A stretch of 37,713 bases of DNA from NCBI GenBank assembly GCA_947631255.1, contig CANRKT010000034.1:1-37713 (forward strand), read 5' to 3'. Positions 10,196-20,305 of the stretch are shown here, piece by piece. Position numbers and translations under genes: made by a program. Source of the DNA: an uncultured Enterobacteriaceae bacterium. Lineage in GTDB: Bacteria > Pseudomonadota > Gammaproteobacteria > Enterobacterales > Enterobacteriaceae. Within the stretch, counting starts at the first letter, position 1. Each line of letters opens with the position of its first letter. Under the pieces are notes generated by a model. The model searched no databases and was not told the origin of the DNA. It saw only the letters and a program-made list of their open reading frames with translations.

Positions 10196-10681
10196 TTAGC
10201 GGGGTAAGAAACTTGACGAGCCTTGCAGATAGTCAAAAAACCACCTGATGATAAAACTGAATTGTGGGATAAGCTGCGACTGCTGCCACTCTTCGCTTTT
10301 CGAAAAGCCGGTAAATGAGTCAAGAAAGAACAGAATGGCGGAGACGATCAACACTCCACGTAACGCACCAAAACAGATTCCTAACACCCTGTCTGTACCC
10401 GACAGGCCGGTTTTTTCTACCAGTGCACTAATGACATAATTCACTATGGCACCGACAATAAGCGTCGCAATAAACAGTAGCGCAATAGCTATTCCATTTC
10501 GTATCAGTTCATCTTCAAAGCCAGTGAACCAGACTGACAGATAAGGATAGTAATGGCTGGCAACGAAGAAAGCACATCCCCACGTCACAAGCGATAACGC
10601 TTCCCTGACAAAGCCACGAATGACGCTTACCAGGCAAGAAAAGCCGATAACTGCAATGATGGCGTAATCTATCCAGACCAT
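10196..10681 (-). CDS. cvpA: CvpA membrane protein, needed for colicin V production
   Basis: Inner-membrane protein of 161 residues, one short of the E. coli length, with about four hydrophobic segments starting at the N-terminus ([19 protein letters not shown]). Its name comes from the need for it in colicin V export; its molecular role is not settled. It is the first gene of the cvpA-purF unit, with a PurR box and -10 hexamer just upstream. The conserved [10 protein letters not shown] motif follows the first membrane segment. Confidence 0.97.
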   Translation of the reverse strand: MVWIDYAIIAVIGFSCLVSVIRGFVREALSLVTWGCAFFVASHYYPYLSVWFTGFEDELIRNGIAIALLFIATLIVGAIVNYVISALVEKTGLSGTDRVLGICFGALRGVLIVSAILFFLDSFTGFSKSEEWQQSQLIPQFSFIIRWFFDYLQGSSSFLPR

Positions 10682-10725
10682 AAAATATTCTCGCGATAAA
10701 TCGCCCTGACATCCGGTTCGGGCGC

Positions 10726-10754
10726 ATTCTAACAGAAAAAGAAAACGTTTGCGT
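10726..10754 (-). promoter_or_regulatory. cvpA-purF promoter with PurR operator
   Basis: Positions 10739-10754, read on the - strand, give ACGCAAACGTTTTCTT, which fits the PurR consensus ACGCAAACGTTTNCNT. A -10-like hexamer TAGAAT follows at 10731-10726, so bound PurR would sit across the -35 region. This predicts repression of cvpA-purF by hypoxanthine/guanine-PurR, as in E. coli. Confidence 0.88.
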
Positions 10755-10783
10755 AGGGATTTCCTTTCCCTGCATAAATAAAT

Positions 10784-10813
10784 AATGGCGTTGAAAAAAG
10801 CCTCAACGCCATT
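10784..10813 (-). terminator. Hairpin after dedD, probable terminator
   Basis: An 11-bp perfect stem (10784-10794 with 10803-10813, 8-nt loop) lies 26 bp beyond the dedD stop. On the - strand it is followed by ATTTATTTATG, a weak U-rich tail. It separates folC-dedD from the PurR-controlled cvpA promoter. Confidence 0.6.
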
Positions 10814-10838
10814 CCAAAAGCACCCTGCTGGCCTTCGC

Positions 10839-11507
10839 TTAAGGCGTATATTTCATCACATAAGCCCCTGGTAAACCGGAAAGAGATTTGAGCTCATTCA
10901 GAGAAGAATTAAGCTTTTCTTTGGAGGTATCCGGTCCCACCATAATGCGTGTTACTGAGTTTTGTACCGGTGTTGATGGCAGGGTATAAGCGTTATAGCC
11001 CGCCAGACGTAACTTGGCGATAATCTCATTCACCTTATCGGCATTTTTTAACGCCCCTACCTGCACCACAAATGCCTGCCCGACCGGCGGCTTTTCCACA
11101 GCAGGTTCAGTTTTCACCGGCTCAGCAACTCGTGCTTCAGTTTTATTTTCAACCGGCTTTGGCTGTGGTTTTTCAACCGGTTTCTGAGGTTCGCGGGGGA
11201 CAGGGACATCATTGCTGGCGATTGCCCGTTCAGGCTGTATAACCGCATCCCTTAACCCAGAAGGGGTCTCGCTCACCGCTTGTACTTCAGCGGCAGCGCC
11301 TTCCGGAGGTTGCACAGGCAACGCCTGGTTCACTTGCGGCAGCATATCTGGTTCATCATTATCGCCGGGTTTTGGCACTAACGGGATCGCGGCAAACTCA
11401 TCCTGATAATGTTTTTTTTTCCCGTCAAGCAGCCCGGGCAGCACAATGACGCCCACAGCAACCAGAATAATGGTACCCACTAATCGATTTTGAAACTTAC
11501 TCGCCAC
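10839..11507 (-). CDS. dedD: DedD, SPOR-domain cell-division protein
   Basis: Septal-ring protein that binds denuded septal peptidoglycan. The 222-residue protein has a short cytoplasmic start, one membrane segment at about residues 9-27 ([19 protein letters not shown]), and a proline- and glutamate-rich linker at about 40-140. A C-terminal SPOR domain spans about 143-220 ([22 protein letters not shown]). The layout and length match E. coli DedD (220 residues). Its start overlaps the 3' end of folC by 11 bp, so it is probably translated by coupling. Confidence 0.95.
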   Translation of the reverse strand: MASKFQNRLVGTIILVAVGVIVLPGLLDGKKKHYQDEFAAIPLVPKPGDNDEPDMLPQVNQALPVQPPEGAAAEVQAVSETPSGLRDAVIQPERAIASNDVPVPREPQKPVEKPQPKPVENKTEARVAEPVKTEPAVEKPPVGQAFVVQVGALKNADKVNEIIAKLRLAGYNAYTLPSTPVQNSVTRIMVGPDTSKEKLNSSLNELKSLSGLPGAYVMKYTP

Positions 11508-12765
11508 CCGTTTTCCTCGTATCCAGTTCTTCTATTACGTGGGTTACTGTGTAAAACGAACCACAGACCAAGATGGTATCTTCTGCAGCGGCCTCAGCCA
11601 GCGCCGCGTGCCATGCATCTGCAACATGGTTAAATTGACGCCCTTGCCCCAGGTGATGTATCAGCTGTTCAGCACTGGCACCACGAGGCCCTTCCAGAGA
11701 CGCACAATACCAACTGTTCACCACAGGAGCTAAACAGTCTAGCGTACCGGCAATATCTTTATCATGCAGCATACCAATAACCGCTAATACGCGCCCTTCC
11801 TGAGGCAATGTTGCAAGCCGTCCGGCCAAGTAGCTGGCCGCATGCGGGTTATGCGCGACATCCAAAATAACACGGGGTGACTCAGAAACTATCTGAAAAC
11901 GTCCGGGTAATGCAGCTTGTTCCAGTGCTATGCGCAGGGCCTCTTCGCTCATCTCTAACGGACAAGCCCGCAAGGCGGCAATGGCCGTAGCCGCATTAGG
12001 CAGTGGCACCTGAGGAAAGGGTAACCCAGATAACTCCCCATCAGCATCACGGAAGGTCCAGTGTGACCCCGTCTGTTGATAGTCCCAGTCCACGCCACGA
12101 CGCAATAAGTTAGCCCCTTTTTCGGCAGCAACATCGGCAATAGATTGTGGCATATCTGGCTCGCCAACTATCGCGAGCTTACCACCGCGAAAAATGCCGG
12201 CTTTTTCACGACCAATGCTTTCCCGGTCAGAACCTAACCAGTCAGTATGATCAAGCGCGATACTGGTGATAATAGCCACATCCGCATCGACAATATTCGT
12301 CGCATCCAATCTTCCGCCGAGTCCGACCTCCAGTATCACCACATCCACATCCTGTTGTTTAAACAATAACAGTGCAGACAGAGTACCGAACTCAAAGTAG
12401 GTTAACGACGTCTCTTCACGGGCTGCTTCAATTGTCGCAAAAGAAGCAGTATGGCAGGCTTCAGGGAGCTCTTCTCCTTGAATACGAACACGTTCAGTGT
12501 AGCGTATCAGGTGGGGTGAACTATAAACGCCAACCTTAAATCCTGCTGCCATCAGCGCCGTTTCAAGTACCCGGCAAGTGGTGCCTTTGCCATTGGTCCC
12601 TGCCACAGTAAAAACGGTTGGCGCTGGCTTTAAGACATTCATGGCGGCGGCGACTTTACACACCCGGGAAAGACCCAGCTCAATCTCTGTAGTGTGCAGG
12701 TGTTCGAGATAGTGAAGCCACGTAGCTAAAGGTGACGAGGCCTGAGGAATCGGATGTTTTTCCAT
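11497..12765 (-). CDS. folC: Dihydrofolate synthase / folylpolyglutamate synthase
   Basis: Bifunctional ATP-dependent ligase: adds glutamate to dihydropteroate to make dihydrofolate, then extends the polyglutamate tail of folates. It has 422 residues, the E. coli length. The Mur-ligase-type P-loop lies at 56-63 (GTNGKGTT), followed by SSPHL, the VGLGGRLDATN segment, and the DVAHNPHA motif of the C-terminal domain. It overlaps dedD by 11 bp and follows the accD terminator, so it probably has its own promoter in the 128-bp gap. Confidence 0.98.
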   Translation of the reverse strand: MEKHPIPQASSPLATWLHYLEHLHTTEIELGLSRVCKVAAAMNVLKPAPTVFTVAGTNGKGTTCRVLETALMAAGFKVGVYSSPHLIRYTERVRIQGEELPEACHTASFATIEAAREETSLTYFEFGTLSALLLFKQQDVDVVILEVGLGGRLDATNIVDADVAIITSIALDHTDWLGSDRESIGREKAGIFRGGKLAIVGEPDMPQSIADVAAEKGANLLRRGVDWDYQQTGSHWTFRDADGELSGLPFPQVPLPNAATAIAALRACPLEMSEEALRIALEQAALPGRFQIVSESPRVILDVAHNPHAASYLAGRLATLPQEGRVLAVIGMLHDKDIAGTLDCLAPVVNSWYCASLEGPRGASAEQLIHHLGQGRQFNHVADAWHAALAEAAAEDTILVCGSFYTVTHVIEELDTRKTGGE

Positions 12766-12854
12766 GATAAGCGCTTTAACTCAATTTCCTGAAGATATTC
12801 AGTTGCTGTTCTGAGCTGTCTCTCTATGAATGAATACCGCCAGGAAGGGTTCAA

Positions 12855-12885
12855 GAAAAAGGGCAGAACCCGAAGGTCTGCCCTT
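12855..12885 (-). terminator. Intrinsic terminator of accD
   Basis: A GC-rich stem (AAGGGCAGA at 12859-12867 with TCTGCCCTT at 12877-12885, extended by two CG pairs after a one-base bulge) is closed on the transcript by a UUCG-type tetraloop. Five T follow on the - strand. It is a classic rho-independent terminator, starting 9 bp beyond the accD stop. Confidence 0.9.
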
Positions 12886-12893
12886 GTATTCAA

Positions 12894-13814
12894 TCAGGCC
12901 TCTGGACCCTGTTCCGGTACTGGCGGAACCTCTATCGGCTCGCACGGAGCTTCAAGATTAGGTGCAGGCAGATTCATAAACTTAGCCAGCAGACAGCCCA
13001 GCTTGTGACGCATTTCAGGGCGACGGATTATCATATCGATAGCGCCCTTCTCAATCAGGAACTCACTACGCTGGAAGCCCGGCGGTAACTTTTCTCTGAC
13101 CGTTTGTTCAATAACACGCGGACCGGCAAAACCGATTAATGCTTTAGGCTCTGCAATATTCAAGTCACCCAGCATGGCGAAACTTGCCGAAACGCCACCC
13201 ATCGTTGGGTCAGTTAACACTGAAATATAAGGCAGACCCTGCTCCTGCATTTTTGCCAGAGCAGCGCTGGTTTTTGCCATCTGCATCAGTGACATCAGCG
13301 CTTCTTGCATACGCGCACCGCCAGAGGCAGAAAAACAGATCAGCGGACAGTTATCTTCCAGCGCTTGCTCCGCAGCACGAACAAAACGCGCCCCGACAAC
13401 AGAGCCCATTGAACCACCCATAAAGGCAAATTCAAAAGCAACGGCGACGACGGGCATGTTATACAAGGTGCCTTTCATGGCAACCAGAGCGTCTTTTTCA
13501 CCGGTTTCTTTCTGCGCGGACAGCAATCTGTCTTTGTACTTTTTGGAGTCCTTGAACTTCAGCACATCTTTCGGTTCAAGCTCACTACCCAGTTCTACCA
13601 TTGAACCTTGATCAAACAGGCTGGTAAGACGAGCCCGGGACGCCATACGCATATGGTGGTCACACTTAGGGCAGACACCAAGATTGCGCTCCAGCTCAGC
13701 ACGGTATAAAACCTGCCCACAGCTATCGCACTTGGTCCACACCCCTTCAGGGATGTTCGCTCTACGGGTTGGAGTAATGTTACTTTTATTAAGAATTCGT
13801 TCAATCCAGCTCAT
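12894..13814 (-). CDS. accD: Acetyl-CoA carboxylase carboxyltransferase subunit beta
   Basis: Carries out, with AccA, the carboxyl transfer from biotin to acetyl-CoA that makes malonyl-CoA for fatty acid synthesis. The 306-residue protein starts [14 protein letters not shown] four-cysteine zinc ribbon is visible at Cys29/Cys32 and Cys48/Cys51 (CDSCG, CPKCDHH). The crotonase-type core follows, with ASGGARMQE and [15 protein letters not shown]. It stands alone between dedA and folC and has its own terminator. The C-terminal tail is proline-rich, which is usual for this subunit. Confidence 0.98.
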   Translation of the reverse strand: MSWIERILNKSNITPTRRANIPEGVWTKCDSCGQVLYRAELERNLGVCPKCDHHMRMASRARLTSLFDQGSMVELGSELEPKDVLKFKDSKKYKDRLLSAQKETGEKDALVAMKGTLYNMPVVAVAFEFAFMGGSMGSVVGARFVRAAEQALEDNCPLICFSASGGARMQEALMSLMQMAKTSAALAKMQEQGLPYISVLTDPTMGGVSASFAMLGDLNIAEPKALIGFAGPRVIEQTVREKLPPGFQRSEFLIEKGAIDMIIRRPEMRHKLGCLLAKFMNLPAPNLEAPCEPIEVPPVPEQGPEA

Positions 13815-13946
13815 TGATGACCTTCTGCTCGCACCTGGTCGATGCCAGTTTTTCTAAGACAGCACTCTGCCTCAGACCATAAATGGGATTCATTAAAACA
13901 CAACAGCACGAGACTTTGGATAAAAAAGTGCTCGGACCGCTGTCAT

Positions 13947-14612
13947 CTATGATTTTGATTGCTTAGCGGCTGCGCGTTTATGGCGAATAATTTCAATTAC
14001 GCCAGGCATAATCGACAGCACAATAATTCCGACAACCAAGAGTTTCAGGTTTTCCTGTATAATAGGCAAGTTCCCAAACAAATAACCTGCATAAGTGAAC
14101 AGTAAAACCCAGATAAATGCGCCTGTCACGTTATAGAAAGCAAAACGACGATAGCTCATATGTCCCATACCGGCGACAAAAGGCGCAAAGGTTCGTACTA
14201 TTGGCACGAAGCGAGCAAGAATAATCGTTTTTCCACCATGACGCTCGTAAAATGCATGCGTTTTATCAAGATAGCTACGACGGAAGATTTTTGAATTCGG
14301 ATTACTGAATAATCGTTCACCAAAGAGTCGACCGATAGTGTAGTTAACCGCATCCCCGATTATCGCAGCCGTTATCATCACGGCAACCATCAAGTGTACA
14401 TTTAAATCATTCGTCGGCAATGCCGCTATGGCACCGGCAACAAAGAGTAACGAATCACCGGGTAAAAATGGCGTGACAACCAGTCCCGTCTCACAGAATA
14501 AGATCAGAAATAATATCGCGTAAACCCAAATACCGTATTCTGCGACTAACTCAGCTAAATGTGCATCGATATGTAAAATAAAATCTATAACAAGATAAAT
14601 AAAATCCATCAT
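13947..14612 (-). CDS. dedA: DedA-family inner-membrane protein
   Basis: Member of the DedA/VTT superfamily, implicated in lipid scrambling/flipping and maintenance of the proton motive force; the exact activity of this paralogue is not settled. It has 221 residues with hydrophobic segments near 25-45, 75-90, 150-175 and 185-205. The family motif [21 protein letters not shown] and the arginine-containing [14 protein letters not shown] loop are both present. Two ATG codons are adjacent; spacing from the GGAA upstream slightly favours the first, while E. coli DedA corresponds to the second. It follows truA by 21 bp. Confidence 0.96.
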   Translation of the reverse strand: MMDFIYLVIDFILHIDAHLAELVAEYGIWVYAILFLILFCETGLVVTPFLPGDSLLFVAGAIAALPTNDLNVHLMVAVMITAAIIGDAVNYTIGRLFGERLFSNPNSKIFRRSYLDKTHAFYERHGGKTIILARFVPIVRTFAPFVAGMGHMSYRRFAFYNVTGAFIWVLLFTYAGYLFGNLPIIQENLKLLVVGIIVLSIMPGVIEIIRHKRAAAKQSKS

Positions 14613-14633
14613 CGGGTCGGTTCCAGGATCACA

Positions 14634-15449
14634 TTAGTCAATTAAAAAAAGAGGACCAGCGGGTAGCTGTGGCAAAGCAAAACGTTCCGGATAATCCACC
14701 GACACCAAGTAAAGCCCTTCTGCTTTCGCAGTGGCTGCTGCTCTAGTGCGATCTTTCACCGCCAGCAATTCAGCCATCCAGGTTTCATCCTGATGACCAC
14801 TACCAATTTCCAGCAAACTTCCCACTATATTACGCACCATATGATGCACAAAAGCGTTGGCTTTAATTTCCACCACGATATAAGCACCAAAACGTGTCAC
14901 TGTAATATGTGACAGGCTACGCCAGGGAGTGCGTGACTGGCACTGCATCGCACGGAACGAGGTAAAATCATTTTCCCCTAACAGACTCTGGGCGGCACGG
15001 TGCATTTTATCTGCGTCCAGTGGAAAATGGTAATGAGTCACACCTTGTTGCAAAATGGCCGGACGCAAACGGTGGTTATAAATCACATAGCGATAGCGAC
15101 GGGCTGTGGCACTAAAGCGAGCGTGAAAATCCTGATCCACATGTTTTACCCAGCGTACGGCAATATCACTTGGTAAGTTTGCATTGACGCCCAATGTCCA
15201 GGCGGTATCTTTGCGATCTGCGTGGGTTTCAAAATGCACCACCTGCCCTGTGGCATGTACCCCAGCATCAGTACGGCCAGCACAAAAAACCGTCACTGGC
15301 TCATTCGCCACCTGTGATAGCGCCTTCTCTAGCTTTTCCTGAACACTACGCACTTCATTCTGACGTTGCCAACCATAATATTTACTGCCGTCGTACTCAA
15401 TGCCGAGCGCGATTTTATACAGCGGAGGGTCGCTTAGCACATCGGACAT
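14634..15449 (-). CDS. truA: tRNA pseudouridine(38-40) synthase TruA
   Basis: Converts uridines 38, 39 and 40 in the anticodon arm of tRNAs to pseudouridine. It has 271 residues (E. coli 270). The catalytic aspartate is Asp61 in [11 protein letters not shown]. The N-terminal [18 protein letters not shown] segment is the family signature. The start codon overlaps the usg stop by one base (TAATG), so it is probably translated by coupling from usg mRNA, as in E. coli. Confidence 0.98.
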   Translation of the reverse strand: MSDVLSDPPLYKIALGIEYDGSKYYGWQRQNEVRSVQEKLEKALSQVANEPVTVFCAGRTDAGVHATGQVVHFETHADRKDTAWTLGVNANLPSDIAVRWVKHVDQDFHARFSATARRYRYVIYNHRLRPAILQQGVTHYHFPLDADKMHRAAQSLLGENDFTSFRAMQCQSRTPWRSLSHITVTRFGAYIVVEIKANAFVHHMVRNIVGSLLEIGSGHQDETWMAELLAVKDRTRAAATAKAEGLYLVSVDYPERFALPQLPAGPLFLID

Positions 15450-16462
15450 TAGTACATATACTCCTGGATCAGTTTCTCTGCCGTTTTTATCGCCATTAAT
15501 GCACCACCAAAACGGACATTATCAGCCACTGACCAGAACTGAATCTGGGAGGGTATGCCATAGTCATTCTGCACACAGCCCACAGAGAGATGAACCTGCC
15601 CAGAAGCATCAGCGACTTGGGTCGGAAACTCGCTCGCCTCAGAAAGCTCCACATCGTCGGTCTGGGTAAAGGCATCACGGGCCTCTTCTTCAGCCAGAGG
15701 ACGCAGCGCCTCGAAACTCACCATCTGAGCATGGCCGTAGAATACCGGAGAACGGATCATACTGGCCGAGACCGGTAATCCTTCATCCTGTAGTACTTTA
15801 CGAACTTCGTTAACCAGACGGCGCTCTTTGCTCACACTTCCTTCAGCATCAGGTACCAGAGGTAACAGGTTGAAAGCCAGCTGACGGCCGAAGTAGTCGC
15901 CTTCCTCCACCGGAATGCCATTAAGCAGACGCGCACTTTGCCCGGCTAAAGCATCCACTGCGGCTTTACCCTCTGCGGAAACAGACAGCAAACTGGTGAC
16001 TTGGATGCGTGACAGCCCACCCCTTTCAATCAGTGGTTTCAAGGCGTTCAATAGCTGACTGGTCAGGCTATCGGCAACCGCGACTAAATAACGATTACGG
16101 TACTCACTGAGCACAAATGGGTTTACATCCGGCACCACTAGCGGCACATCAGGTTCCATCGCAAATAAGCCGCTGGAGTCGATAACCAGGCAACCGGCAT
16201 TGGTTGCTTCTTCAACATAGCTCGCTGAGGCTTGCGCACCGGCGACGAAAAAAGCCAGCTGGGCCTGAGTCCAGTCAAATTCTGCGGCGTCCTGAACCTT
16301 GATGGTTTTACCTTCATAACGCAGATTCTCACCTGCGCTTTCACTGCGTGCCAGCGCATATAACTCACCGACTGGGAACTGACGTTCAGCCAGCAGTTCA
16401 AGCAACGCAGAGCCAACGGCTCCGGTAGCCCCTAAAATGGCAATATTCCAGCCTTCAGACAT
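15449..16462 (-). CDS. usg: Usg, aspartate-semialdehyde dehydrogenase homologue
   Basis: Resembles aspartate-beta-semialdehyde dehydrogenase: N-terminal NAD(P)-binding [14 protein letters not shown] at about residues 11-24, then the dimerization domain. It has 337 residues, the same as E. coli Usg. At the position of the catalytic cysteine of true dehydrogenases (NCST context) this protein reads [14 protein letters not shown], with no cysteine. It is therefore unlikely to catalyse the Asd reaction; its role is unknown. It lies between pdxB (39-bp gap) and truA (1-bp overlap). Confidence 0.95.
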   Translation of the reverse strand: MSEGWNIAILGATGAVGSALLELLAERQFPVGELYALARSESAGENLRYEGKTIKVQDAAEFDWTQAQLAFFVAGAQASASYVEEATNAGCLVIDSSGLFAMEPDVPLVVPDVNPFVLSEYRNRYLVAVADSLTSQLLNALKPLIERGGLSRIQVTSLLSVSAEGKAAVDALAGQSARLLNGIPVEEGDYFGRQLAFNLLPLVPDAEGSVSKERRLVNEVRKVLQDEGLPVSASMIRSPVFYGHAQMVSFEALRPLAEEEARDAFTQTDDVELSEASEFPTQVADASGQVHLSVGCVQNDYGIPSQIQFWSVADNVRFGGALMAIKTAEKLIQEYMY

Positions 16463-16501
16463 GTTGATTTACTCCAGAAAAAAAACAGCACCCCAAAGTC
16501 G

Positions 16502-17665
16502 TTACTCTGAGGGCAAGACGATTGCGCTGGACGAAGTACCCTGATAAACCGCACTAAAGCCTAACGCTTGTAAAAGGGCTGCGGTATGCGCATCACTGCA
16601 CTCTACACACAGTGATGACCACTCCCGACGTTCAGCATAGTGCTTTCTGAGTTTATCAAACTCACCCGCCATCCCCGCTACGCTCCGTAGCTGGGCATCA
16701 TCGCGGCGGACATCATACACCAGATGAACCAGTCTTTTGAGTATCGCTTGATTCAATGTCCCCGTTAACGAGACAGAGCCGATATCTGCCTCTGGCAGCA
16801 GGGTATCCAGTGGGATTTGTTGTGGCTGACCGATAAACGTACTGAAGGCTTCAAATACCTGGGTGGTTCCGCGCGCTTTACCTTCCAAAGTATAGCCTGC
16901 GATATGGGCAGTACCGATATCGACCCGGGCCAGTAACTCTACATTAAGCATCGGTTCCGGTTCCCAGACATCCAGTACCGTCGTGATGTTTTGACCCTGT
17001 GCCAGGCAGTGCAGCAAGGCGTCATTATCCACCACTTCTCCGCGGCAGGCATTTATCAAAATCGTACCGGGTTTTAATCGGCTGATAAGACTCTGGGAAG
17101 CGAGGTGAAATGTCTTATAAGGCCCATCGAGATATAACGGAGTATGGAATGTCAGAATATCCGCTTCCTGAACCAGTGACTCCAGAGAATGGAAATCTTC
17201 ACTGTCACCCCGGTCAGCACGAGGGGGATCACAAAGTAACGTTTTGACACCCCAGGCATTGAGTCGGGCCTGAAGACGAGAACCCACATTACCGACACCA
17301 ATAATACCCACGGTACGATCTGTCAGAGTGAAGCCATCGCGTTCGGCGAGCGCCAGCAGAGCAGAAAACACATACTCCACGACCGCAATCGCATTACAGC
17401 CAGGTGCAGCAGAAAATGCCACTCCGGCCTGCTGTAAATAGTCTTCATCAACATGATCAGTACCTGCCGTCGCCGTACCAACAAATTTAACCGGCTTACC
17501 ATCCAATAAGGTACGATTGACTTTCGTGACTGAACGCACCATCAGCGCATCGGCATCACTGAGTTCTGTCAGCGGAATAGGTCGTCCGGGGACAACTTTG
17601 ACCTCGCCCAAACGGCTAAATAAATCACGGGCATAAGGCATATTTTCATCAACGAGGATCTTCAC
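16502..17665 (-). CDS. pdxB: Erythronate-4-phosphate dehydrogenase
   Basis: Oxidizes 4-phosphoerythronate in the DXP-dependent pathway to pyridoxal 5'-phosphate. It has 387 residues and the D-2-hydroxyacid dehydrogenase fold. The nucleotide-binding [12 protein letters not shown] lies at about 120-131. The catalytic triad is Arg208 (NACRGE), Glu237 (DVWEPEP) and His254 (GTAHIAG). The C-terminal domain is the PdxB dimerization domain. It heads the pdxB-usg-truA-dedA cluster and is divergent from flk across about 120 bp. Confidence 0.98.
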   Translation of the reverse strand: MKILVDENMPYARDLFSRLGEVKVVPGRPIPLTELSDADALMVRSVTKVNRTLLDGKPVKFVGTATAGTDHVDEDYLQQAGVAFSAAPGCNAIAVVEYVFSALLALAERDGFTLTDRTVGIIGVGNVGSRLQARLNAWGVKTLLCDPPRADRGDSEDFHSLESLVQEADILTFHTPLYLDGPYKTFHLASQSLISRLKPGTILINACRGEVVDNDALLHCLAQGQNITTVLDVWEPEPMLNVELLARVDIGTAHIAGYTLEGKARGTTQVFEAFSTFIGQPQQIPLDTLLPEADIGSVSLTGTLNQAILKRLVHLVYDVRRDDAQLRSVAGMAGEFDKLRKHYAERREWSSLCVECSDAHTAALLQALGFSAVYQGTSSSAIVLPSE

Positions 17666-17788
17666 GTGATTACCTGTCTGTTAATCGTCAAGATAAGGCC
17701 GAATAGTGTGCCATAATCTTGCGTCTGGACAATGGGCAGGATGGTAATGTTTTGTCGTTTTGAAAGTAAGTTTAAGGATTAAGTGATT

Positions 17789-18814
17789 ATGCAACCCATC
17801 CAAGGGGCTACACCACGTCCTCCGGAGGAGCCTCAGTCCACGACAAAATTAGCTGGCGAATCGCCACTTTCTTCCGTGCAACGAACAGTACTGGAGCGAC
17901 TGATTACGCGTATTGTCACCTTAAATCAGCAACAACCCGCTGACGTCTGGACGGGCTTAAAGCATGATCTGAAATTAAAGGGGGAAACGCCCCTGCTTTC
18001 ACGACACTTTCCTGTGGCCGAACAAAATCTTAATCAACGTTTAACCCAGATACAAAATAGCCAGGTAACACGCCAGATTATTCATCAATTGACGGCATTG
18101 CTCCCACTGGGTAATAACCGTCAGATAGTCAGTGATTTTATTCGCCAGCAGTTTGCGCAGACCGCTCTCAGTCAGTTAACGCCTGTTCAGCTCAAAACAG
18201 TGCTGACAATGTTACAGCATAATCACCCCAGCGCAGTGCCGATAACCGCTCAAACTCCACCGACACAGAATCCCCCTGTTATTGAGCAGTTGCTTCAGCC
18301 TGCTGAGCAAAATATTCTTAATCATCAGGTCAGTAAACTGGCAACCGCAACCGGGGAACCGGGTAAGCAAATCTGGCAGAACCTGCTCGAACTGGTCAGC
18401 CTGAAACCAGGAGAACCGGTTCCAGGCAAACTCTTTGCTCCGCTGTCTAACTTTTTACAGGCACAACATACCCTGAGTCAGCATCCCGCCCCCACTCTGG
18501 AGAGTATTCAGATGGCACATAAACCACCGCTGACCGAACCGGAACGTGAGTGGATAGCAGATCACAGCCAGCAGCGTTTTCAGGCGACGCCTCAAACCGT
18601 TCTGACGCCATTCCAGGTGCAGGATATTTTGACGCAAATTCTGCTTAACCGTACCGGACATCAGTCAGGGGTTATCGAGGTCAGAGATATCAAACCGATT
18701 GTCAGTCCATTACTGGCAGGTGCGATAGAGTCTATTAAGAATATCAGTACGCGTAACTCAACAGCGATTCTTGCTCTGCTGATCGCTATGTTGGTGTTAT
18801 GGATACTCTTTTAG
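17789..18814 (+). CDS. flk: Flk, putative flagellar hook-length control checkpoint protein
   Basis: In Salmonella, Flk helps prevent premature export of flagellar late substrates and couples to P- and L-ring assembly. The N-terminal region (PLSSVQRTVLERL) and the TGEPGKQIW(Q)NLLELV segment match the family. A single C-terminal membrane anchor is present (TAILALLIAMLVLWILF), giving a tail-anchored layout. I chose ATG 17789, 10 nt after AAGGA; an in-frame GTG at 17783 is only 4 nt away from it. The 341 residues are a little longer than E. coli Flk; the middle is low in similarity and proline/glutamine-rich. No other flagellar gene is nearby, as in E. coli. Confidence 0.92.
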   Translation: MQPIQGATPRPPEEPQSTTKLAGESPLSSVQRTVLERLITRIVTLNQQQPADVWTGLKHDLKLKGETPLLSRHFPVAEQNLNQRLTQIQNSQVTRQIIHQLTALLPLGNNRQIVSDFIRQQFAQTALSQLTPVQLKTVLTMLQHNHPSAVPITAQTPPTQNPPVIEQLLQPAEQNILNHQVSKLATATGEPGKQIWQNLLELVSLKPGEPVPGKLFAPLSNFLQAQHTLSQHPAPTLESIQMAHKPPLTEPEREWIADHSQQRFQATPQTVLTPFQVQDILTQILLNRTGHQSGVIEVRDIKPIVSPLLAGAIESIKNISTRNSTAILALLIAMLVLWILF

Positions 18815-18820
18815 ACGAAG

Positions 18821-18838
18821 CCCCCACGTAACGCGGGG
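18821..18838. terminator. Short hairpin between convergent flk and yfcJ
   Basis: A compact stem of about 7 bp (CCCC/GGGG with CG pairs and one G-T pair, 3-nt loop on the - strand) lies in the 31-bp gap between the two stop codons. There is no clear U-tract on either side, so termination activity is uncertain. Confidence 0.35.
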
Positions 18839-18845
18839 ATAAATA

Positions 18846-20027
18846 TTATTTCCGAAAACATATCAGGGTCACAAATACGCCCAGTAACGCCGCAATGGCC
18901 GCGGTTAAAAACACCGAAGAGTAGCCATAAACGGTTGCAAGAATTCCAGTTAACGGACCACTTATCCCATATGAAATGTCCTGGAATGCCGCATAGCCAC
19001 CCAGAGCCGTTCCACGAACCTGGGGTGGGACGCGTTTCACCACCTCAACGCCCAGAGCCGGGAAAATCAAAGAACAACCACTGCCTGTTAGGGCTGCTCC
19101 GAGGAGTGCGATCCCCGCTCCAGGCGCCTGCCACAGTAATATCAGCCCGATGGTTTCAACCAGCAATGAAACAATCGCCACTTTAACACCACCATAACTG
19201 TCCGGCATCCAGCCAAACAGTATACGTACCAGTACAAAAGCACCGCCAAACGCCGTTAAGGTCAGCCCTGCCCAGGCCCAGTTATTCGCAGCAAAATAGA
19301 GCGAAACAAAAGCACCAATAACCGCAAATCCAACCCCTTGTAAAGCCAGGCCAATACCCGGCTGCCAGATAAGGCCAACCAGGTTTAACAGTGAAGGACG
19401 AGATCCTTTATGAGCCGGAACCGACCTGACGGTAGCGTTAAACAGTAAGGCAAACACCGGTAACAGCACGGTCGTCACACCCAGAGCAACAAAACCCCAC
19501 TGATAATTTAGCACCAAACCTAAAGGCGCCCCGACGGCTAGCGCACCATAAATCGCAATGCCATTCCACGACATCACTTTACCTGAACGCTCTGGCCCGA
19601 CTAATCCCAGCCCCCAGGTTAAGTTGCCGGTCAGTAACTGGCTTTCACCAAAACCGAGGATCAGACGACCGATTATCAGCACGCCAAATTTAGCTTCAGG
19701 GCTCACAGGCAATAAAGCGGCCAGAAGATAAGCAGCCCCCGCCAGACCACAGGCAAACATGCCTTGCATCACGGAACGTTTTGCCCCGAACTGGTCAGCC
19801 AGGCGGCCCGCATAACCTCGGGTCAGTACGGTGGCTAAAAACTGAATGCCAACAGCAATACCCACCATGGTATTACCATAGCCAAGCTCTTGATGAACAA
19901 ACAGGGGAATAACCGGCAGGGGCAGCCCCACGGTCAGAAAAACAATAAATACGCTAAAAGCGATACGAAAAAGCGAGATGCTGGATGATTTCGACGTTTT
20001 CAGACGGGGATCAGACACAACAGACAT
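18846..20027 (-). CDS. yfcJ: YfcJ, major facilitator superfamily transporter
   Basis: Inner-membrane MFS permease of 393 residues with about 12 hydrophobic segments. Its sequence closely follows E. coli YfcJ ([32 protein letters not shown]). The MFS loop 2-3 signature is present ([16 protein letters not shown]). The substrate is not established; the family includes sugar and drug exporters such as the YhhS/YfcJ pair. A GGAG ribosome site precedes the ATG and is partly enclosed by a small inverted repeat (20033-20049). It is probably monocistronic, convergent with flk. Confidence 0.93.
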   Translation of the reverse strand: MSVVSDPRLKTSKSSSISLFRIAFSVFIVFLTVGLPLPVIPLFVHQELGYGNTMVGIAVGIQFLATVLTRGYAGRLADQFGAKRSVMQGMFACGLAGAAYLLAALLPVSPEAKFGVLIIGRLILGFGESQLLTGNLTWGLGLVGPERSGKVMSWNGIAIYGALAVGAPLGLVLNYQWGFVALGVTTVLLPVFALLFNATVRSVPAHKGSRPSLLNLVGLIWQPGIGLALQGVGFAVIGAFVSLYFAANNWAWAGLTLTAFGGAFVLVRILFGWMPDSYGGVKVAIVSLLVETIGLILLWQAPGAGIALLGAALTGSGCSLIFPALGVEVVKRVPPQVRGTALGGYAAFQDISYGISGPLTGILATVYGYSSVFLTAAIAALLGVFVTLICFRK

Positions 20028-20254
20028 AAAACCTACTCCATTTAAGTAGAGTCAGGCAGGAAAAGACCACGTCTTCTCTTCTGAGCTATCAGAGTAAAGG
20101 TGCGTTGGTTGAGGTTAAACGCTTACGCATTATCAAAAGATAAGGGGGAAGCCGAATAGTGCATCGGTATGTACAAAGTGTCAACATTTTGTAAAGAGAA
20201 ACAATGCCATAACATGAGAGGGGAAACAGGCAAGAGAATAAACGCAGGGGAAAT

Positions 20255-20291
20255 AAAAAAGGGTGCAATCATTCATGCACCCTATTTTTTA
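20255..20291. terminator. Bidirectional-looking terminator after fabB
   Basis: A 7-bp stem (GGGTGCA at 20261-20267 with TGCACCC at 20276-20282) is flanked by six A on the left and six T on the right, so it has a U-tract on either strand. It lies about 15-45 bp beyond the fabB stop and would end the fabB transcript. Confidence 0.85.
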
Positions 20292-20305
20292 TGGCTTAAC
20301 GATGA

